A DNA stretch of 64,000 bases, taken from an uncultured Alphaproteobacteria bacterium. Lineage in GTDB: Bacteria > Pseudomonadota > Alphaproteobacteria > RF32 > CAG-239. This document shows positions 35,279-43,818 of the stretch, piece by piece; the stretch's first letter is position 1; each line of letters begins with the position of its first letter. The notes below the pieces were generated by a model. That model worked only from the letters and a program-made list of their open reading frames with translations, was not told where the DNA came from and searched no databases. The stretch spans positions 137,389-201,388 of the forward strand of contig CALXYB010000003.1 of the NCBI GenBank assembly GCA_944392835.1, read 5' to 3'. Position numbers and translations under genes: made by a program.

Positions 35279-36352
35279 ATGTTTAACCAGCCCTATATCA
35301 ACAAACAAATCAATATTCCTTATCTTTTGAAAATCGGTAACGGCAAGATTTATAAGATTGGCAAATATCTGATAGATAAAAACTTGCAGGATATTGCGCT
35401 TTTTTTAGGCGAGGGAACGGAAGAACTTATTGGCGAGAAACTCTATCAGGGTTTTAAGGATAACAATATACATATTGCGCACAAACAAGTCATCAATGAC
35501 ATAAGCATTGAGGCCATAAACAAAACCGCCTTTCAGCTTCCGCCGGAAACAGATGCCATTGTAGGTATCGGCGGCGGCAAAGCTCTGGATTTTGCCAAAT
35601 ATTCGGCGCATTTACTGCGCTTGCCTTTTGTGAGTGTTCCGACCTCAACATCAAACGATGGCTTTTGCAGTCCGACATCTTCGCTCACGGTGGATGGCAA
35701 ACGCAAGACTGTCAAGTCAAGCATTCCTTTCGGTGTTGTTATGGATTTAGATGTTATCAAAAGTTGCCCGCCGATTTTCTTTTATTCCGGCATCGGCGAT
35801 ATGGTTTCCAAGATAACGGCTCTGGCCGATTGGAAAGAAGCAGCCAACCGCAAACTTGAGCGTTACAGCGACTTTGCTTCCATGCTGGCTTATAACTCGC
35901 TTGATTTGCTGTTCATAAAACATTCTTATGACATCAATGCGCCGGAGTTTCAGCGGAGCTTAAGCACCTCTTTGCTGATGAGTGGTATTGCTATGGAAGT
36001 TGCAGGCACATCCAGACCGGCAAGCGGTTCGGAACACCTCATATCTCATGCTCTGGACAGCATTTCGGTGCGTCCGCAAATGCACGGCTTGCAGGTCGGA
36101 ACGGCGACTTATCTCTGCGCTTTGTTGCAGAATAACCCCAGCACGGACAGCCTGCGCGAGATTTTGCATAAAACAGGCTTCTTTAACTTCGTAAAGCAAA
36201 ATCCGTTCAAAAAATCCGAGTTTGAGGAAACTCTTAAGCTAGCGCCGAGCATCAAGCGCGGATTTTATACCATTCTTTCGGAGCAAGATAGTTATGACAA
36301 AGCCTTGAACTTTATCAATACCGACCCGATTCTGCAGGAACTGATAAAATAA
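35279..36352 (+). CDS. sn-Glycerol-1-phosphate dehydrogenase-like (EgsA/AraM)
   Basis: NAD(P)-dependent metal dehydrogenase of the glycerol-1-phosphate dehydrogenase group, which makes the archaeal-type stereoisomer of glycerol phosphate from dihydroxyacetone phosphate. Signature parts: GIGGGKALDFAKYSA (dinucleotide binding), VPTSTSNDGFCSPTSSL, SGIGDMVSKITALADWK, and metal ligands Asp174, His253 and His269 (GSEHLISHALD, PQMHGLQVG). In bacteria it occurs as AraM of Bacillus. No geranylgeranylglyceryl-phosphate synthase is in the window, so archaeal ether lipid synthesis is not shown. It overlaps in transcription with the HAD phosphatase. Other family members (glycerol dehydrogenase, 3-dehydroquinate synthase) fit less well. 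Confidence 0.85.
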   Translation: MFNQPYINKQINIPYLLKIGNGKIYKIGKYLIDKNLQDIALFLGEGTEELIGEKLYQGFKDNNIHIAHKQVINDISIEAINKTAFQLPPETDAIVGIGGGKALDFAKYSAHLLRLPFVSVPTSTSNDGFCSPTSSLTVDGKRKTVKSSIPFGVVMDLDVIKSCPPIFFYSGIGDMVSKITALADWKEAANRKLERYSDFASMLAYNSLDLLFIKHSYDINAPEFQRSLSTSLLMSGIAMEVAGTSRPASGSEHLISHALDSISVRPQMHGLQVGTATYLCALLQNNPSTDSLREILHKTGFFNFVKQNPFKKSEFEETLKLAPSIKRGFYTILSEQDSYDKALNFINTDPILQELIK

Positions 36353-36403
36353 ACTGTTGACGGAAGTGGCTTAGCTTATGACAGCCGCCGCCGTTTTGCC
36401 TGA

Positions 36404-37354
36404 TTAATCCAAATATTCAGACTTTACACTGCCGTCCGCATCTACATAGCTGTGTTTTCTCCTTTTGGTATATTCATCATAGCGCATACCGCTATAGTTA
36501 TAGAGAGATTTGTCCGCACCGGCAGCAAGCAAAATGTCAACAGCCGCCTGATTCCCGAAGGCATAAAATAGCGGTGTGTTTCCTTGTGCGTCCCGAATAT
36601 TTACATCAGCACCTTTGGAAATCAAAAACTTCAATATCTCTAAATCTACGGGACGCGTTCCGACTAAGGCAGAAAAGATAACTGGTTTGCCGTCAGAATC
36701 TTTGGCATTCACATCAGCACCATTCTCAACCAACAAAGTCACGGTTTTCAATACATAGTCGTCCGCGCTTTGCGAAGCAATCTTGTAAGCCTGATTAATC
36801 TTATATTTCAAAAGATCCAAATCTTCCTGCGTTACGGCATCACACGACTTGGCAAAATTAACAATACAATAATTGTTATCTACACCCGATTTTATCACAT
36901 CCACAAGAACATCATAAGAAGCTTTTTCATAATTATGAATTTTAAAAGGAATATGTATGGCGGATTCTAGCGGCAAAATGCGCAATTTATTTCCGCTTTC
37001 TTGATTAGGGTTAGCACCGGCTTCTAATATAATCTTAACTTTTTCCAATGCGTTATCAGGAGAAATTTGCGATGTAAGAGCTCCGAAAGCATAGGGTATA
37101 TTGCCAATGGCTTTGAACAAAGGCGTTGTTCCGTTATAAGTAAGATTAACATCAAAACCATCTTTAATAAGTTTGTGCAAATCATCAGGCGAGCCTTCAA
37201 ACATAATTTTTCTGAATTTTTCATAAGTTTCTTTGCTCATTTCATTTTGTGAGGCAGACGCAACAACGCTATTCTCCGCACTCAGGCTCAGAGAGAGCGG
37301 TGTAAGACAAAATATTCCCGACAAAGCCAAAGCAACAAAAGACAATTTTTTCAT
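36404..37354 (-). CDS. Secreted ankyrin-repeat protein
   Basis: A 316-residue protein with a clear signal peptide (MKKLSFVALALSGIFCLTPL) and ankyrin repeats. Repeats are visible at about residues 58-90 (KLIKDGFDVNLTYNGTTPLFKA), 100-130 (ILEAGANPNQES), and three C-terminal ones (LLVENGADVNAKDSDGKP, LISKGADVNIRDAQGNTPL, LLAAGADKSL). It is expected in the periplasm or outside the cell, unusual for ankyrin proteins of bacteria other than host-associated ones. Start at 37354 is set by GAGGAGAG; 37384 would be an untypical start. Last gene of a four-gene minus-strand operon. Confidence 0.88.
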   Translation of the reverse strand: MKKLSFVALALSGIFCLTPLSLSLSAENSVVASASQNEMSKETYEKFRKIMFEGSPDDLHKLIKDGFDVNLTYNGTTPLFKAIGNIPYAFGALTSQISPDNALEKVKIILEAGANPNQESGNKLRILPLESAIHIPFKIHNYEKASYDVLVDVIKSGVDNNYCIVNFAKSCDAVTQEDLDLLKYKINQAYKIASQSADDYVLKTVTLLVENGADVNAKDSDGKPVIFSALVGTRPVDLEILKFLISKGADVNIRDAQGNTPLFYAFGNQAAVDILLAAGADKSLYNYSGMRYDEYTKRRKHSYVDADGSVKSEYLD

Positions 37355-37370
37355 AAAAACTCTCCTCAAA

Positions 37371-37997
37371 TTATTTAAAGACAACTTTAAGTAATTCTTT
37401 ATATTCTTTATTTATTTTATTGTAATTGCTTAGTTTATTATTCAATAGTTCTCCGATTGTTTCATAATACCAATGCTGGTCTTCTTTGCCGGAGTTATAA
37501 TCTTGCCACATACTTTCGCCGCAGTCTTGCAGGGTTCTGTAAAAAGACCGCAGGTTAGAAAGCTTGTCGGCGGCAATCAAAAGCATACCGTTTTTGCTCT
37601 TTGTGCGCTTAAGGTAGCCGATTGTTTCCAGCTTGCGCTGTTTCCATGGCATAGATTTATCTTTTTCGGTGTCAGCCAATACAAGTTTGATAATCTCTTT
37701 GGCTTTGGAAGGGGCAAACAAACATTCCATATCCGCAATTGTTTTGTTTGTGTCTTCCAAAACATCATGGAGCAGGCCGGCAATAACCAAGTTTTCGCAA
37801 GCTTTGTGCTCCATCAAAATACCGGCGACTTCAAATAAGTGAGAAACATAGGGAATATCTGAGCTTTTGCGCGTTTGTCCGCGGTGCGCCTCCATCACAA
37901 ACTCTGCCGCCACAATCATCGGAGCAGTCAGCTCATTCTGATGTTTTGCCAAAAACTCCTGAAACAACTCAACCGCCCACTGATGATTATATCGCAT
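37371..37997 (-). CDS. Small ppGpp hydrolase-like HD protein (SAH)
   Basis: HD-domain protein of the RelA/SpoT hydrolase type. Motifs: AHRGQTRKSSDIPYVSH (the Arg-x-x and His53), GLLHDVLEDT (His77, Asp78, Glu81, Asp82), and AADKLSNLRS. These are the Mn-binding and guanine-binding motifs of ppGpp hydrolases. There is no synthetase, TGS or ACT domain, so it would be a small alarmone hydrolase. Sits 13 bases after a glycosyltransferase gene and 16 bases before the ankyrin gene. Other nucleotide substrates are possible. Confidence 0.85.
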   Translation of the reverse strand: MRYNHQWAVELFQEFLAKHQNELTAPMIVAAEFVMEAHRGQTRKSSDIPYVSHLFEVAGILMEHKACENLVIAGLLHDVLEDTNKTIADMECLFAPSKAKEIIKLVLADTEKDKSMPWKQRKLETIGYLKRTKSKNGMLLIAADKLSNLRSFYRTLQDCGESMWQDYNSGKEDQHWYYETIGELLNNKLSNYNKINKEYKELLKVVFK

Positions 37998-38010
37998 TTT
38001 TTCTCTCCAA

Positions 38011-39069
38011 TCAGTCGTTAATCACAATCTGCCAAGATTTTCCTTGAGGTTCATATTTATCAAATAACAAGTCGGCCATAAACTTTGTAACCACGCGCTC
38101 GTTATATTCGGAATGAATTTTTTGCCAACCTTTGCGCGCTACTTCCATACGCTTTTGCGGATTTTCTTTAAAATACCGAAGCTTATCAAAAAATTCTTCT
38201 TTAGTATCATAAAAAGCGGCTTCATCTTCTTCAAAGAGCGTAGAAAATCCGTTTCTTCTGTCAATAAAAGCCAATTGTCCGTCCGCCATAATATGCGCCA
38301 ACCTGTCAGAGCTATACAAATATATATCGTTAACACGGCTCAAGTTCAAGCCCATAGCTGCTTTGCCCAAAGCCTCAATATATTCGTATCCGTTGAGGTT
38401 AGGGTTGCCTTTAAGTCCGGCCAAAAGCCATTTCAGATTCGGAACTTTTGCATTCGCTTCATCAATAATTTGCTCAATTTCCTCATCTTTTCCACAAAAC
38501 TGGCGCTTGCCCGTATTTGTGCAAAGCATAATATCATAGGGCAGGCTTTCTTTCTCAAAGCAACGGTTTGTTTCAATAGAATTATCAGCCATATTAGGAA
38601 GATAAGCCACTTTATTGCGAGGAAGCTTAAATTGACGCAAAAGCTTTTCATCTCCGGTTGAAATCATCAAAACATCAACCGCATCCAAATATTTCTTTAA
38701 GGCGGCAATATTGCGCTCTGCCAACCCCGGAACAATCCAATCACAACTCCATTGCATAATGCGAAGGTGAGGGAAAATCTCTTTGATTTTTAAGATGGTA
38801 TCAGCTTCAATTAAATCTGCATGCCCGATAAGCAAAGCATCGGGTTTAACGGTTTTGCAATAGTTGATGAGGTGCTGGTTGAGTTTTCTCTTGCCCCAAA
38901 AATTCATATGCCCAAAACCAAACATCCGGCACAAATCCCTGTCCGGATAGTTCAAAACCGCATAGCCGTTACGAATCAAGCCATTAGAAATTTTAATCGG
39001 AAAACCGTTTTGAAAACAACCCTTTAGGCGCATAAGATTAAAGTTAGATATATGGACGATATTCTTCAT
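38011..39069 (-). CDS. CgeB-like GT-B glycosyltransferase
   Basis: A 352-residue protein resembling CgeB/group-1 glycosyltransferases: an N-terminal Rossmann domain with HADLIEADT and LRIMQWSCDWIVPG, then a C-terminal one with YDIMLCTN, LKWLLAGLKGNPNLNGYEY and the acceptor/donor loop LYSSDRLAHIMADGQLAF, ending with a helix (RYFKENPQKRMEVARKG) typical of these enzymes. Sugar and acceptor are unknown. Start chosen at ATG 39069; a GTG at 39078 is alternative. It starts ten bases after the ParB-like gene ends. Likely role in a surface polysaccharide or modification, by inference from fold. Confidence 0.75.
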   Translation of the reverse strand: MKNIVHISNFNLMRLKGCFQNGFPIKISNGLIRNGYAVLNYPDRDLCRMFGFGHMNFWGKRKLNQHLINYCKTVKPDALLIGHADLIEADTILKIKEIFPHLRIMQWSCDWIVPGLAERNIAALKKYLDAVDVLMISTGDEKLLRQFKLPRNKVAYLPNMADNSIETNRCFEKESLPYDIMLCTNTGKRQFCGKDEEIEQIIDEANAKVPNLKWLLAGLKGNPNLNGYEYIEALGKAAMGLNLSRVNDIYLYSSDRLAHIMADGQLAFIDRRNGFSTLFEEDEAAFYDTKEEFFDKLRYFKENPQKRMEVARKGWQKIHSEYNERVVTKFMADLLFDKYEPQGKSWQIVIND

Positions 39070-39078
39070 AATCAACAC

Positions 39079-39774
39079 TCATTGTTTAAGAGATAACAAG
39101 AATTTAGCCAAGATTTTAAATAATGGACGCAAAAAACGCGGAGCTTGCCCAACGGCAGAGAACATAACCGCAATCCTGTGAATATTGCAGTCTATGGCCA
39201 CCCCCATACGATGATGCCCTTGGTTAAGCGTATCTTGCACACCCAAAATCCGACAAAGCATAATATCTATCGGAAAACGGTCATCATATCCGTTGGTTAA
39301 CATACTTTCCTTAAGTTTTGCATACATATCTTTTCTTTGAGCTTTGGCTATTTTGTGCTTAGAATTGGTAAATTTATAAGCATTTTCTTGAGTTCTGAAA
39401 TTTCGCTCAATCTTTTTTTCCCTAATTTCAAAGGGATCAATATGATAAACCCGAGAGGAATAGAACTTATGTTTGTATCTCAACACGCGGATAAGCGGTG
39501 ATAAGAAGTCAAAACGGCTGATTTTGGGTACAAAAGCAATCCGAACCGGGATAAAAGCTTGTTTTTGCTCAATAGCTTTTTTCACCGCTTCGCGCCCGCG
39601 CAGGAGCGTGTCCGGTGTTCCGCTTGATTTATCAATCCAAATCGGATTATGTCCGATGAGTAAGATAACTTCATCTGAAACATTAACTTTGTCTTTTATG
39701 TTGCTGTCTTTTAATGATATTAAATCATTCGGGTCAAGATGATAAATTTCTGATGAATAGCAGATACAAGACAT
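39079..39774 (-). CDS. ParB/sulfiredoxin-like protein of unknown role
   Basis: A 231-residue protein I do not recognise in full. The middle/C-terminal part has YDDRFPIDIMLCRILGVQD and LNQGHHRMGVAIDC. A short hydrophobic segment followed by GHHR resembles the catalytic/phosphate-binding turn of ParB-like and sulfiredoxin domains (DGxHR), so a nucleotide-binding or ATP/CTP-using fold is possible. The N-terminus has no signal peptide, though the cysteines in MSCICYSS are notable. ATG 39774 has AAGGAG upstream; the longer in-frame start at 39861 lacks one. First gene of the operon with the glycosyltransferase, so a role in polysaccharide or envelope modification is plausible but unproven. Confidence 0.6.
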   Translation of the reverse strand: MSCICYSSEIYHLDPNDLISLKDSNIKDKVNVSDEVILLIGHNPIWIDKSSGTPDTLLRGREAVKKAIEQKQAFIPVRIAFVPKISRFDFLSPLIRVLRYKHKFYSSRVYHIDPFEIREKKIERNFRTQENAYKFTNSKHKIAKAQRKDMYAKLKESMLTNGYDDRFPIDIMLCRILGVQDTLNQGHHRMGVAIDCNIHRIAVMFSAVGQAPRFLRPLFKILAKFLLSLKQ

Positions 39775-39894
39775 AAAAAAGCTCCTTTTCCTACACAAAG
39801 TACAATAAATAAGCCTTTGACGCAAACAAAATCTGCGCACATTCCCACGCTTTTTAAACAAAGGAGTTTTGTTACGTTTTTGTTACAAAATCAG

Positions 39895-39923
39895 TTGTTA
39901 TGCGCTTTTGTTTATGCTATAAT
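39895..39923 (+). promoter_or_regulatory. Strong promoter candidate for the gene at 39959
   Basis: TTGTTA, 17 bases, extended -10 TGCTATAAT. Best-formed promoter in the window; start would be near 39930, giving a leader of about 30 bases. Confidence 0.7.
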
Positions 39924-39958
39924 AAAACTATAATATAATTATGGAACGGAGGCCTAAT

Positions 39959-40459
39959 ATGAGAGAGATGATTGAAACTCCGGGCATGACCTTTTTAAGA
40001 AGATTGGACATTGCCAAAGAGAACAAAACGACATTATTTGCGTTTTTGTACCAAACCCTACAGAAAGCCAATCCGTCAGAAGACAGCAAAAATTTAAGCA
40101 AAAAGCTGGATGAAGTCAGCGACTTAGATGCTATGGTCAATTACCATGGTATTCTGGCCGAGTTCCAAATCAAGCGCAACGAAGAAGCCATACAACATTC
40201 TCAAAAGCAGCTCAGAGGTTTGCAAAACAGTTTTGACTATGAGGCTATGATGCAGCGCAAAATTGCTGTTTTATCAAGTTTCAAGCCGGAAGCCAAAGAT
40301 TGCATATATTTATCAATGTTGCGTTATGTAAAAGACAAAAATTATGGTTCTGCAAAAGATTTTAAACGCGAGTTCAAAAGTTACATTAATTCTTATAATC
40401 AAAATTATACAATGCAAAAAGCTTTTGCAATGCAAAGAGAAGGCGGAATTAATTATTAA
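39959..40459 (+). CDS. Hypothetical small helical protein
   Basis: A 166-residue protein I do not recognise. It reads as mostly alpha-helical, rich in Lys, Glu and Gln, with heptad-like stretches (NEEAIQHSQKQLRGLQNSF) that suggest a coiled coil in the middle. No signal peptide. The start is set by GGAGG six bases before ATG 39959; the ATG at 39941 is in frame but weaker. It has the best promoter of the window and a very strong terminator, so it is probably expressed well and alone. Confidence 0.65.
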   Translation: MREMIETPGMTFLRRLDIAKENKTTLFAFLYQTLQKANPSEDSKNLSKKLDEVSDLDAMVNYHGILAEFQIKRNEEAIQHSQKQLRGLQNSFDYEAMMQRKIAVLSSFKPEAKDCIYLSMLRYVKDKNYGSAKDFKREFKSYINSYNQNYTMQKAFAMQREGGINY

Positions 40460-40476
40460 TAAACCAAAATCAGATA

Positions 40477-40512
40477 AAATCTCCTTGTTCCGCAAAACAG
40501 GGAGATTTTTTT
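40477..40512 (+). terminator. Terminator whose arm contains the anmK ribosome site
   Basis: A 13-pair stem AAATCTCCTTGTT / AACAGGGAGATTT (one G-U), loop of six bases, seven T residues. It ends the 166-residue gene. The right arm holds GGGAG, placed eight bases before the anmK ATG, so the same hairpin would sequester that ribosome site. Confidence 0.8.
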
Positions 40513-41892
40513 ATGACTGCTGTTTATACTTTGGGCATAATGACCGGAAATTCGTTGGATGCTACGGATATCGTGCTGACATCCTTTGAAGGAGACAACA
40601 TTTCGGATATTGCAGCTTATAGCAAAGCGTACCCGAAAAGCCTAACGCAAAAAATGCTTGCTTTGCGGCAGAAAATAAACGCAGTTAATGCAGATATGAG
40701 CAAGCTTGAGCAAGATGAAGAAGTTATCAGCGCCATCAATGAATATACTATGGAAGTGGCGCAAACGGTTAATGAGTTTCTGCAACAGACGGATTTTCCC
40801 AAAGAAAAAATAGCCGCCATTGGTTTTCATGGTCAAACTTGTGATCACTTTCCGCCATCTATCGCTCAAGGCAAAGCACCATACACCATTCAGGTCGGCA
40901 ACGCGCAAATGCTGGCTGATTTGACCAAAATTCCGGTCATTTATGATTTCCGCTCAGATGATATTATGAACGGAGGCGAGGGCGCGCCGCTTGCGCCGGT
41001 TCACAACCAACATTTAGCCAAAGCCTTGCAACAAAAAGGAGTATTTCCCGTTGCTTTTTGCAATGCCGGCAACACAGGTAACATTGCAATCATATCCACG
41101 GATAAGAATGGCAAAAGCATTGTCAAAGGCTGGGATACGGGGCCTTTTAATCATTATACGGACTATCTTCTCCGCAAATACAAAAACTTGCCTTATGACA
41201 AAGATGGAGCTTGGGCAACAAAAGGGCAGATTATTCCGGAGCTATTAAGAGAATTGTTTAATACCCTTGCGGTTAATGCCAATGGCAAAAACTTTTATCT
41301 TCTGCCGCCGCCGAAATCATCTGACCCCAGCTGGTATAAGGAAACCAAAAGCCTGAATTGTTCTAAATATTCCTTTGAAGACACCTTAAGAACCGTGCTT
41401 TATCTGAGTTCTTATGGCTTTGCACATAGTTTGTCCTATGTTCCGGATGATGTCTTGTTTCCGTCAGATTTTCTGATCTTTGGCGGCGGCTGGAAAAATC
41501 CGGTAGCGCTAGCTGATTTTAAGAACCTATTACAAGAAAAATCGCTTATTTTGCCGGAACATCAGGAAACTTTTGCCGAAATATATAAGCGTTTAGGTCA
41601 AGAGCCTAAAGTTGATTGGTCAGATAAATACGGCATCAGCGGTCAATATATGGAAGCGCGTATCTTTGCCGATATGGCTTATTGCCGCATCATAGGCGAG
41701 GCTTTTACTTATCCTGAGAGTAGCGGTTGCAAACAGCCCGTAATAGGGGGAATATATGTCTTGCCCTCTGAAAACAAGCCTTATTTGCTGACAAAACTAT
41801 TGGAAAAACACCAAACGGCAGATTTAAATAAAGAAATCCCGGCTCCAAAGTTATGGAACCGGGCTATTAAAGCTTGGCAAACTATAAAATAG
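40513..41892 (+). CDS. anmK: Anhydro-N-acetylmuramic acid kinase (divergent)
   Basis: Kinase that opens and phosphorylates 1,6-anhydro-MurNAc released in peptidoglycan turnover, giving MurNAc-6-phosphate for recycling. Family motifs are present but altered: MTGNSLDATDIV in place of the usual MSGTSxDGID, then IGFHGQT, YDFRSDDIMNGGEGAPLAP, and GWDTGPFNHYTDYLLR. It is longer (459) than the usual 370, with insertions in the second half, so substrate could differ. The gene lies after a terminator hairpin that contains its Shine-Dalgarno. It meets the EF-hand gene with no bases between the stop codons. Confidence 0.82.
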   Translation: MTAVYTLGIMTGNSLDATDIVLTSFEGDNISDIAAYSKAYPKSLTQKMLALRQKINAVNADMSKLEQDEEVISAINEYTMEVAQTVNEFLQQTDFPKEKIAAIGFHGQTCDHFPPSIAQGKAPYTIQVGNAQMLADLTKIPVIYDFRSDDIMNGGEGAPLAPVHNQHLAKALQQKGVFPVAFCNAGNTGNIAIISTDKNGKSIVKGWDTGPFNHYTDYLLRKYKNLPYDKDGAWATKGQIIPELLRELFNTLAVNANGKNFYLLPPPKSSDPSWYKETKSLNCSKYSFEDTLRTVLYLSSYGFAHSLSYVPDDVLFPSDFLIFGGGWKNPVALADFKNLLQEKSLILPEHQETFAEIYKRLGQEPKVDWSDKYGISGQYMEARIFADMAYCRIIGEAFTYPESSGCKQPVIGGIYVLPSENKPYLLTKLLEKHQTADLNKEIPAPKLWNRAIKAWQTIK

Positions 41893-42273
41893 TTATTGCT
41901 GAGCTTCAGCTTCCTGATTAGCAACAGATGCTTTGATTTGCTCGGCAAGCTTGCGCATCATATTTTGCAACGCAGCCATATATTCATCTTCGCTGAGCAA
42001 ACCATCATTGTCCGTATCAAAGCCGTTAAAAGCATTTTCGGCTTTGATTCTGGCTTCTTGAGTAGAATAATCAATAAATTCATCCAAGGAGATTGCGCCG
42101 TCGCTGTTTGCATCCACATTCGCAAATTCAGCCTTAACGGCAACTTTCAACTTTTCCTGAATTTCCTCGGTAGAAGGTTGTGCTTGCTGTGTTTTTGGGG
42201 CTTCTTGCGCATAAGTCAGGTTCACCGAGAACAATAAAGCCAAAGTCGCAGACAATAACATCAATTTTTTCAT
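41893..42273 (-). CDS. Secreted EF-hand protein
   Basis: A 126-residue protein with a signal peptide (MKKLMLLSATLALLFSVNLTYAQ) and two canonical calcium-binding EF loops, DANSDGAISLDEF and DTDNDGLLSEDEY. Expected in the periplasm or outside. Helices flank both loops and a Gln/Glu-rich tail ends it. It follows proS by 24 bases on the same strand with its own AAAGGAG ribosome site. Function unknown beyond calcium binding. Confidence 0.88.
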   Translation of the reverse strand: MKKLMLLSATLALLFSVNLTYAQEAPKTQQAQPSTEEIQEKLKVAVKAEFANVDANSDGAISLDEFIDYSTQEARIKAENAFNGFDTDNDGLLSEDEYMAALQNMMRKLAEQIKASVANQEAEAQQ

Positions 42274-42297
42274 AATTTGCTCCTTTATAATAAGGGG

Positions 42298-43818
42298 TTA
42301 ATAGCTTCTGGCATAGATAACATCAATTGCTGCGTCAGCTTTGCCTGTCAGCAAACATTCGCCTTTGGTGCCGCTTTGGTCAAACGGAATACAACGAATG
42401 GTGATTTTCATAGCCTTCAAAAGCTCTTCAGAGTTAGCATCTCCGCTCCATTTTCCGCGAACAAAGGCAACTTTTCCGTCTTTGCCGTCTTCAATCCAAG
42501 AGTTGGAGTTAGCAAAATATTCCTGAAAATCTTTTTGCTTTTTGATATCCGTACGCACATTCTTTTCAAGACGAGCTTTAGCTTTTTCAAACATTTCTTT
42601 TTGGATGTTTTCCAAGCGTTGCGCAACGGTCTTAACAAATTCGTCTTTGTTAAGCACAACTTTGCCTTCCGGAGTGCCGAGGCGGATGCGCTCTTTGAGC
42701 ATAACATTATTTTCAGCCACATCGCGAGGTCCGATTTCCAAAATAATCGGCGCACCTTTGCGTGTCCACTCCCAAAACTTATCAACACTCTTGCGGTCGC
42801 GCTTGTCAAGCTTGATGCGGATTTTCTCGCCAAAGGGCTTTTGAGCCAAAAGCTCACTTTGCAAGCCTTTGATATAGGCCATAACATTTTCTTCATCACT
42901 GTCATTTTTGATGACGGGGATAATAACAACCTGATAAGGTGCAATTTTCGGCGGAACAACCATACCTTCATCATCTGCGTGCGTCATAATCACACCGCCG
43001 ATAAGACGTGTTGAAACGCCCCAAGAGGTTGTATAAGCAAACTCGGGCTGATTGTTTTTATTAACAAAAGAGATATTGGCAGATTTTGCAAAATTCTGTC
43101 CGAGGAAGTGAGAAGTTCCGGCTTGCAGAGCTTTGCCGTCTTGCATCATAGCCTCAACGCAATAAGTGTCAACCGCGCCGGGGAACTTTTCGTGTTCAGG
43201 TTTGCGTCCGCAAATAACCGGCATAGCTAAAGTTTCTTCACAAAGCTCACGATAAGCTTCCAGCATACGTTTGGTTTCTTCCTCGGCTTCTTGTGCGGAG
43301 GAGTGAGCCGTATGGCCTTCTTGCCACAAGAATTCGCGGGTTCTCAAAAACAGGCGAGGGCGCATTTCCCAACGAACCACGTTTGCCCATTGGTTAACCA
43401 AAACCGGCAAATCGCGGTATGACTTAACCCATTTTGAGAAAGAGTCGGCAATAATAGCCTCAGAGGTTGGGCGTACGATTAAAGGTTCATCAAGTTCTGA
43501 ATCTGGAGTGAGTTTGCCATCTTTCATAGAAAGGCGTGAATGCGTAACCACAGCCATCTCTTTGGCAAAACCGTCCACATGTTCAGCTTCTTTTTGAAAA
43601 AAGGAAAGCGGGATAAACATTGGAAAATAGCAGTTTTCGTGGTCGGTTGACTTAATTTTCTCATCAAAAACATCGCGGATACGCTCCCAAATACCATATC
43701 CCCAAGGTTTAATAACCATACATCCTGGGCTGGATGAGTTCTCGGCCATATCTGCTTCAGCCACAACGTTTTGATACCATTCCGGATAGTTACCGGCTCT
43801 TGTATTTTTCAATGTCAT
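42298..43818 (-). CDS. proS: Prolyl-tRNA synthetase, archaeal/eukaryotic type
   Basis: Class II synthetase that charges tRNA-Pro. Class II motifs and ProRS features are visible: VIKPWGYGIWERIRDVFDE, LIVRPTSEAIIADSF, RLFLRTREFLWQEGHTAHSS, and TSWGVSTRLIGGVIMTH. The length (506) and the C-terminal part ending VIYARSY match the archaeal/eukaryotic-like ProRS, not the long bacterial type with an editing insertion. Most alphaproteobacteria carry the short bacterial type without it. Start is ATG 43818 (MTLKNTRAG) with AAGGAAT upstream; a longer frame begins at 43887. Followed by the EF-hand gene. Confidence 0.9.
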   Translation of the reverse strand: MTLKNTRAGNYPEWYQNVVAEADMAENSSSPGCMVIKPWGYGIWERIRDVFDEKIKSTDHENCYFPMFIPLSFFQKEAEHVDGFAKEMAVVTHSRLSMKDGKLTPDSELDEPLIVRPTSEAIIADSFSKWVKSYRDLPVLVNQWANVVRWEMRPRLFLRTREFLWQEGHTAHSSAQEAEEETKRMLEAYRELCEETLAMPVICGRKPEHEKFPGAVDTYCVEAMMQDGKALQAGTSHFLGQNFAKSANISFVNKNNQPEFAYTTSWGVSTRLIGGVIMTHADDEGMVVPPKIAPYQVVIIPVIKNDSDEENVMAYIKGLQSELLAQKPFGEKIRIKLDKRDRKSVDKFWEWTRKGAPIILEIGPRDVAENNVMLKERIRLGTPEGKVVLNKDEFVKTVAQRLENIQKEMFEKAKARLEKNVRTDIKKQKDFQEYFANSNSWIEDGKDGKVAFVRGKWSGDANSEELLKAMKITIRCIPFDQSGTKGECLLTGKADAAIDVIYARSY

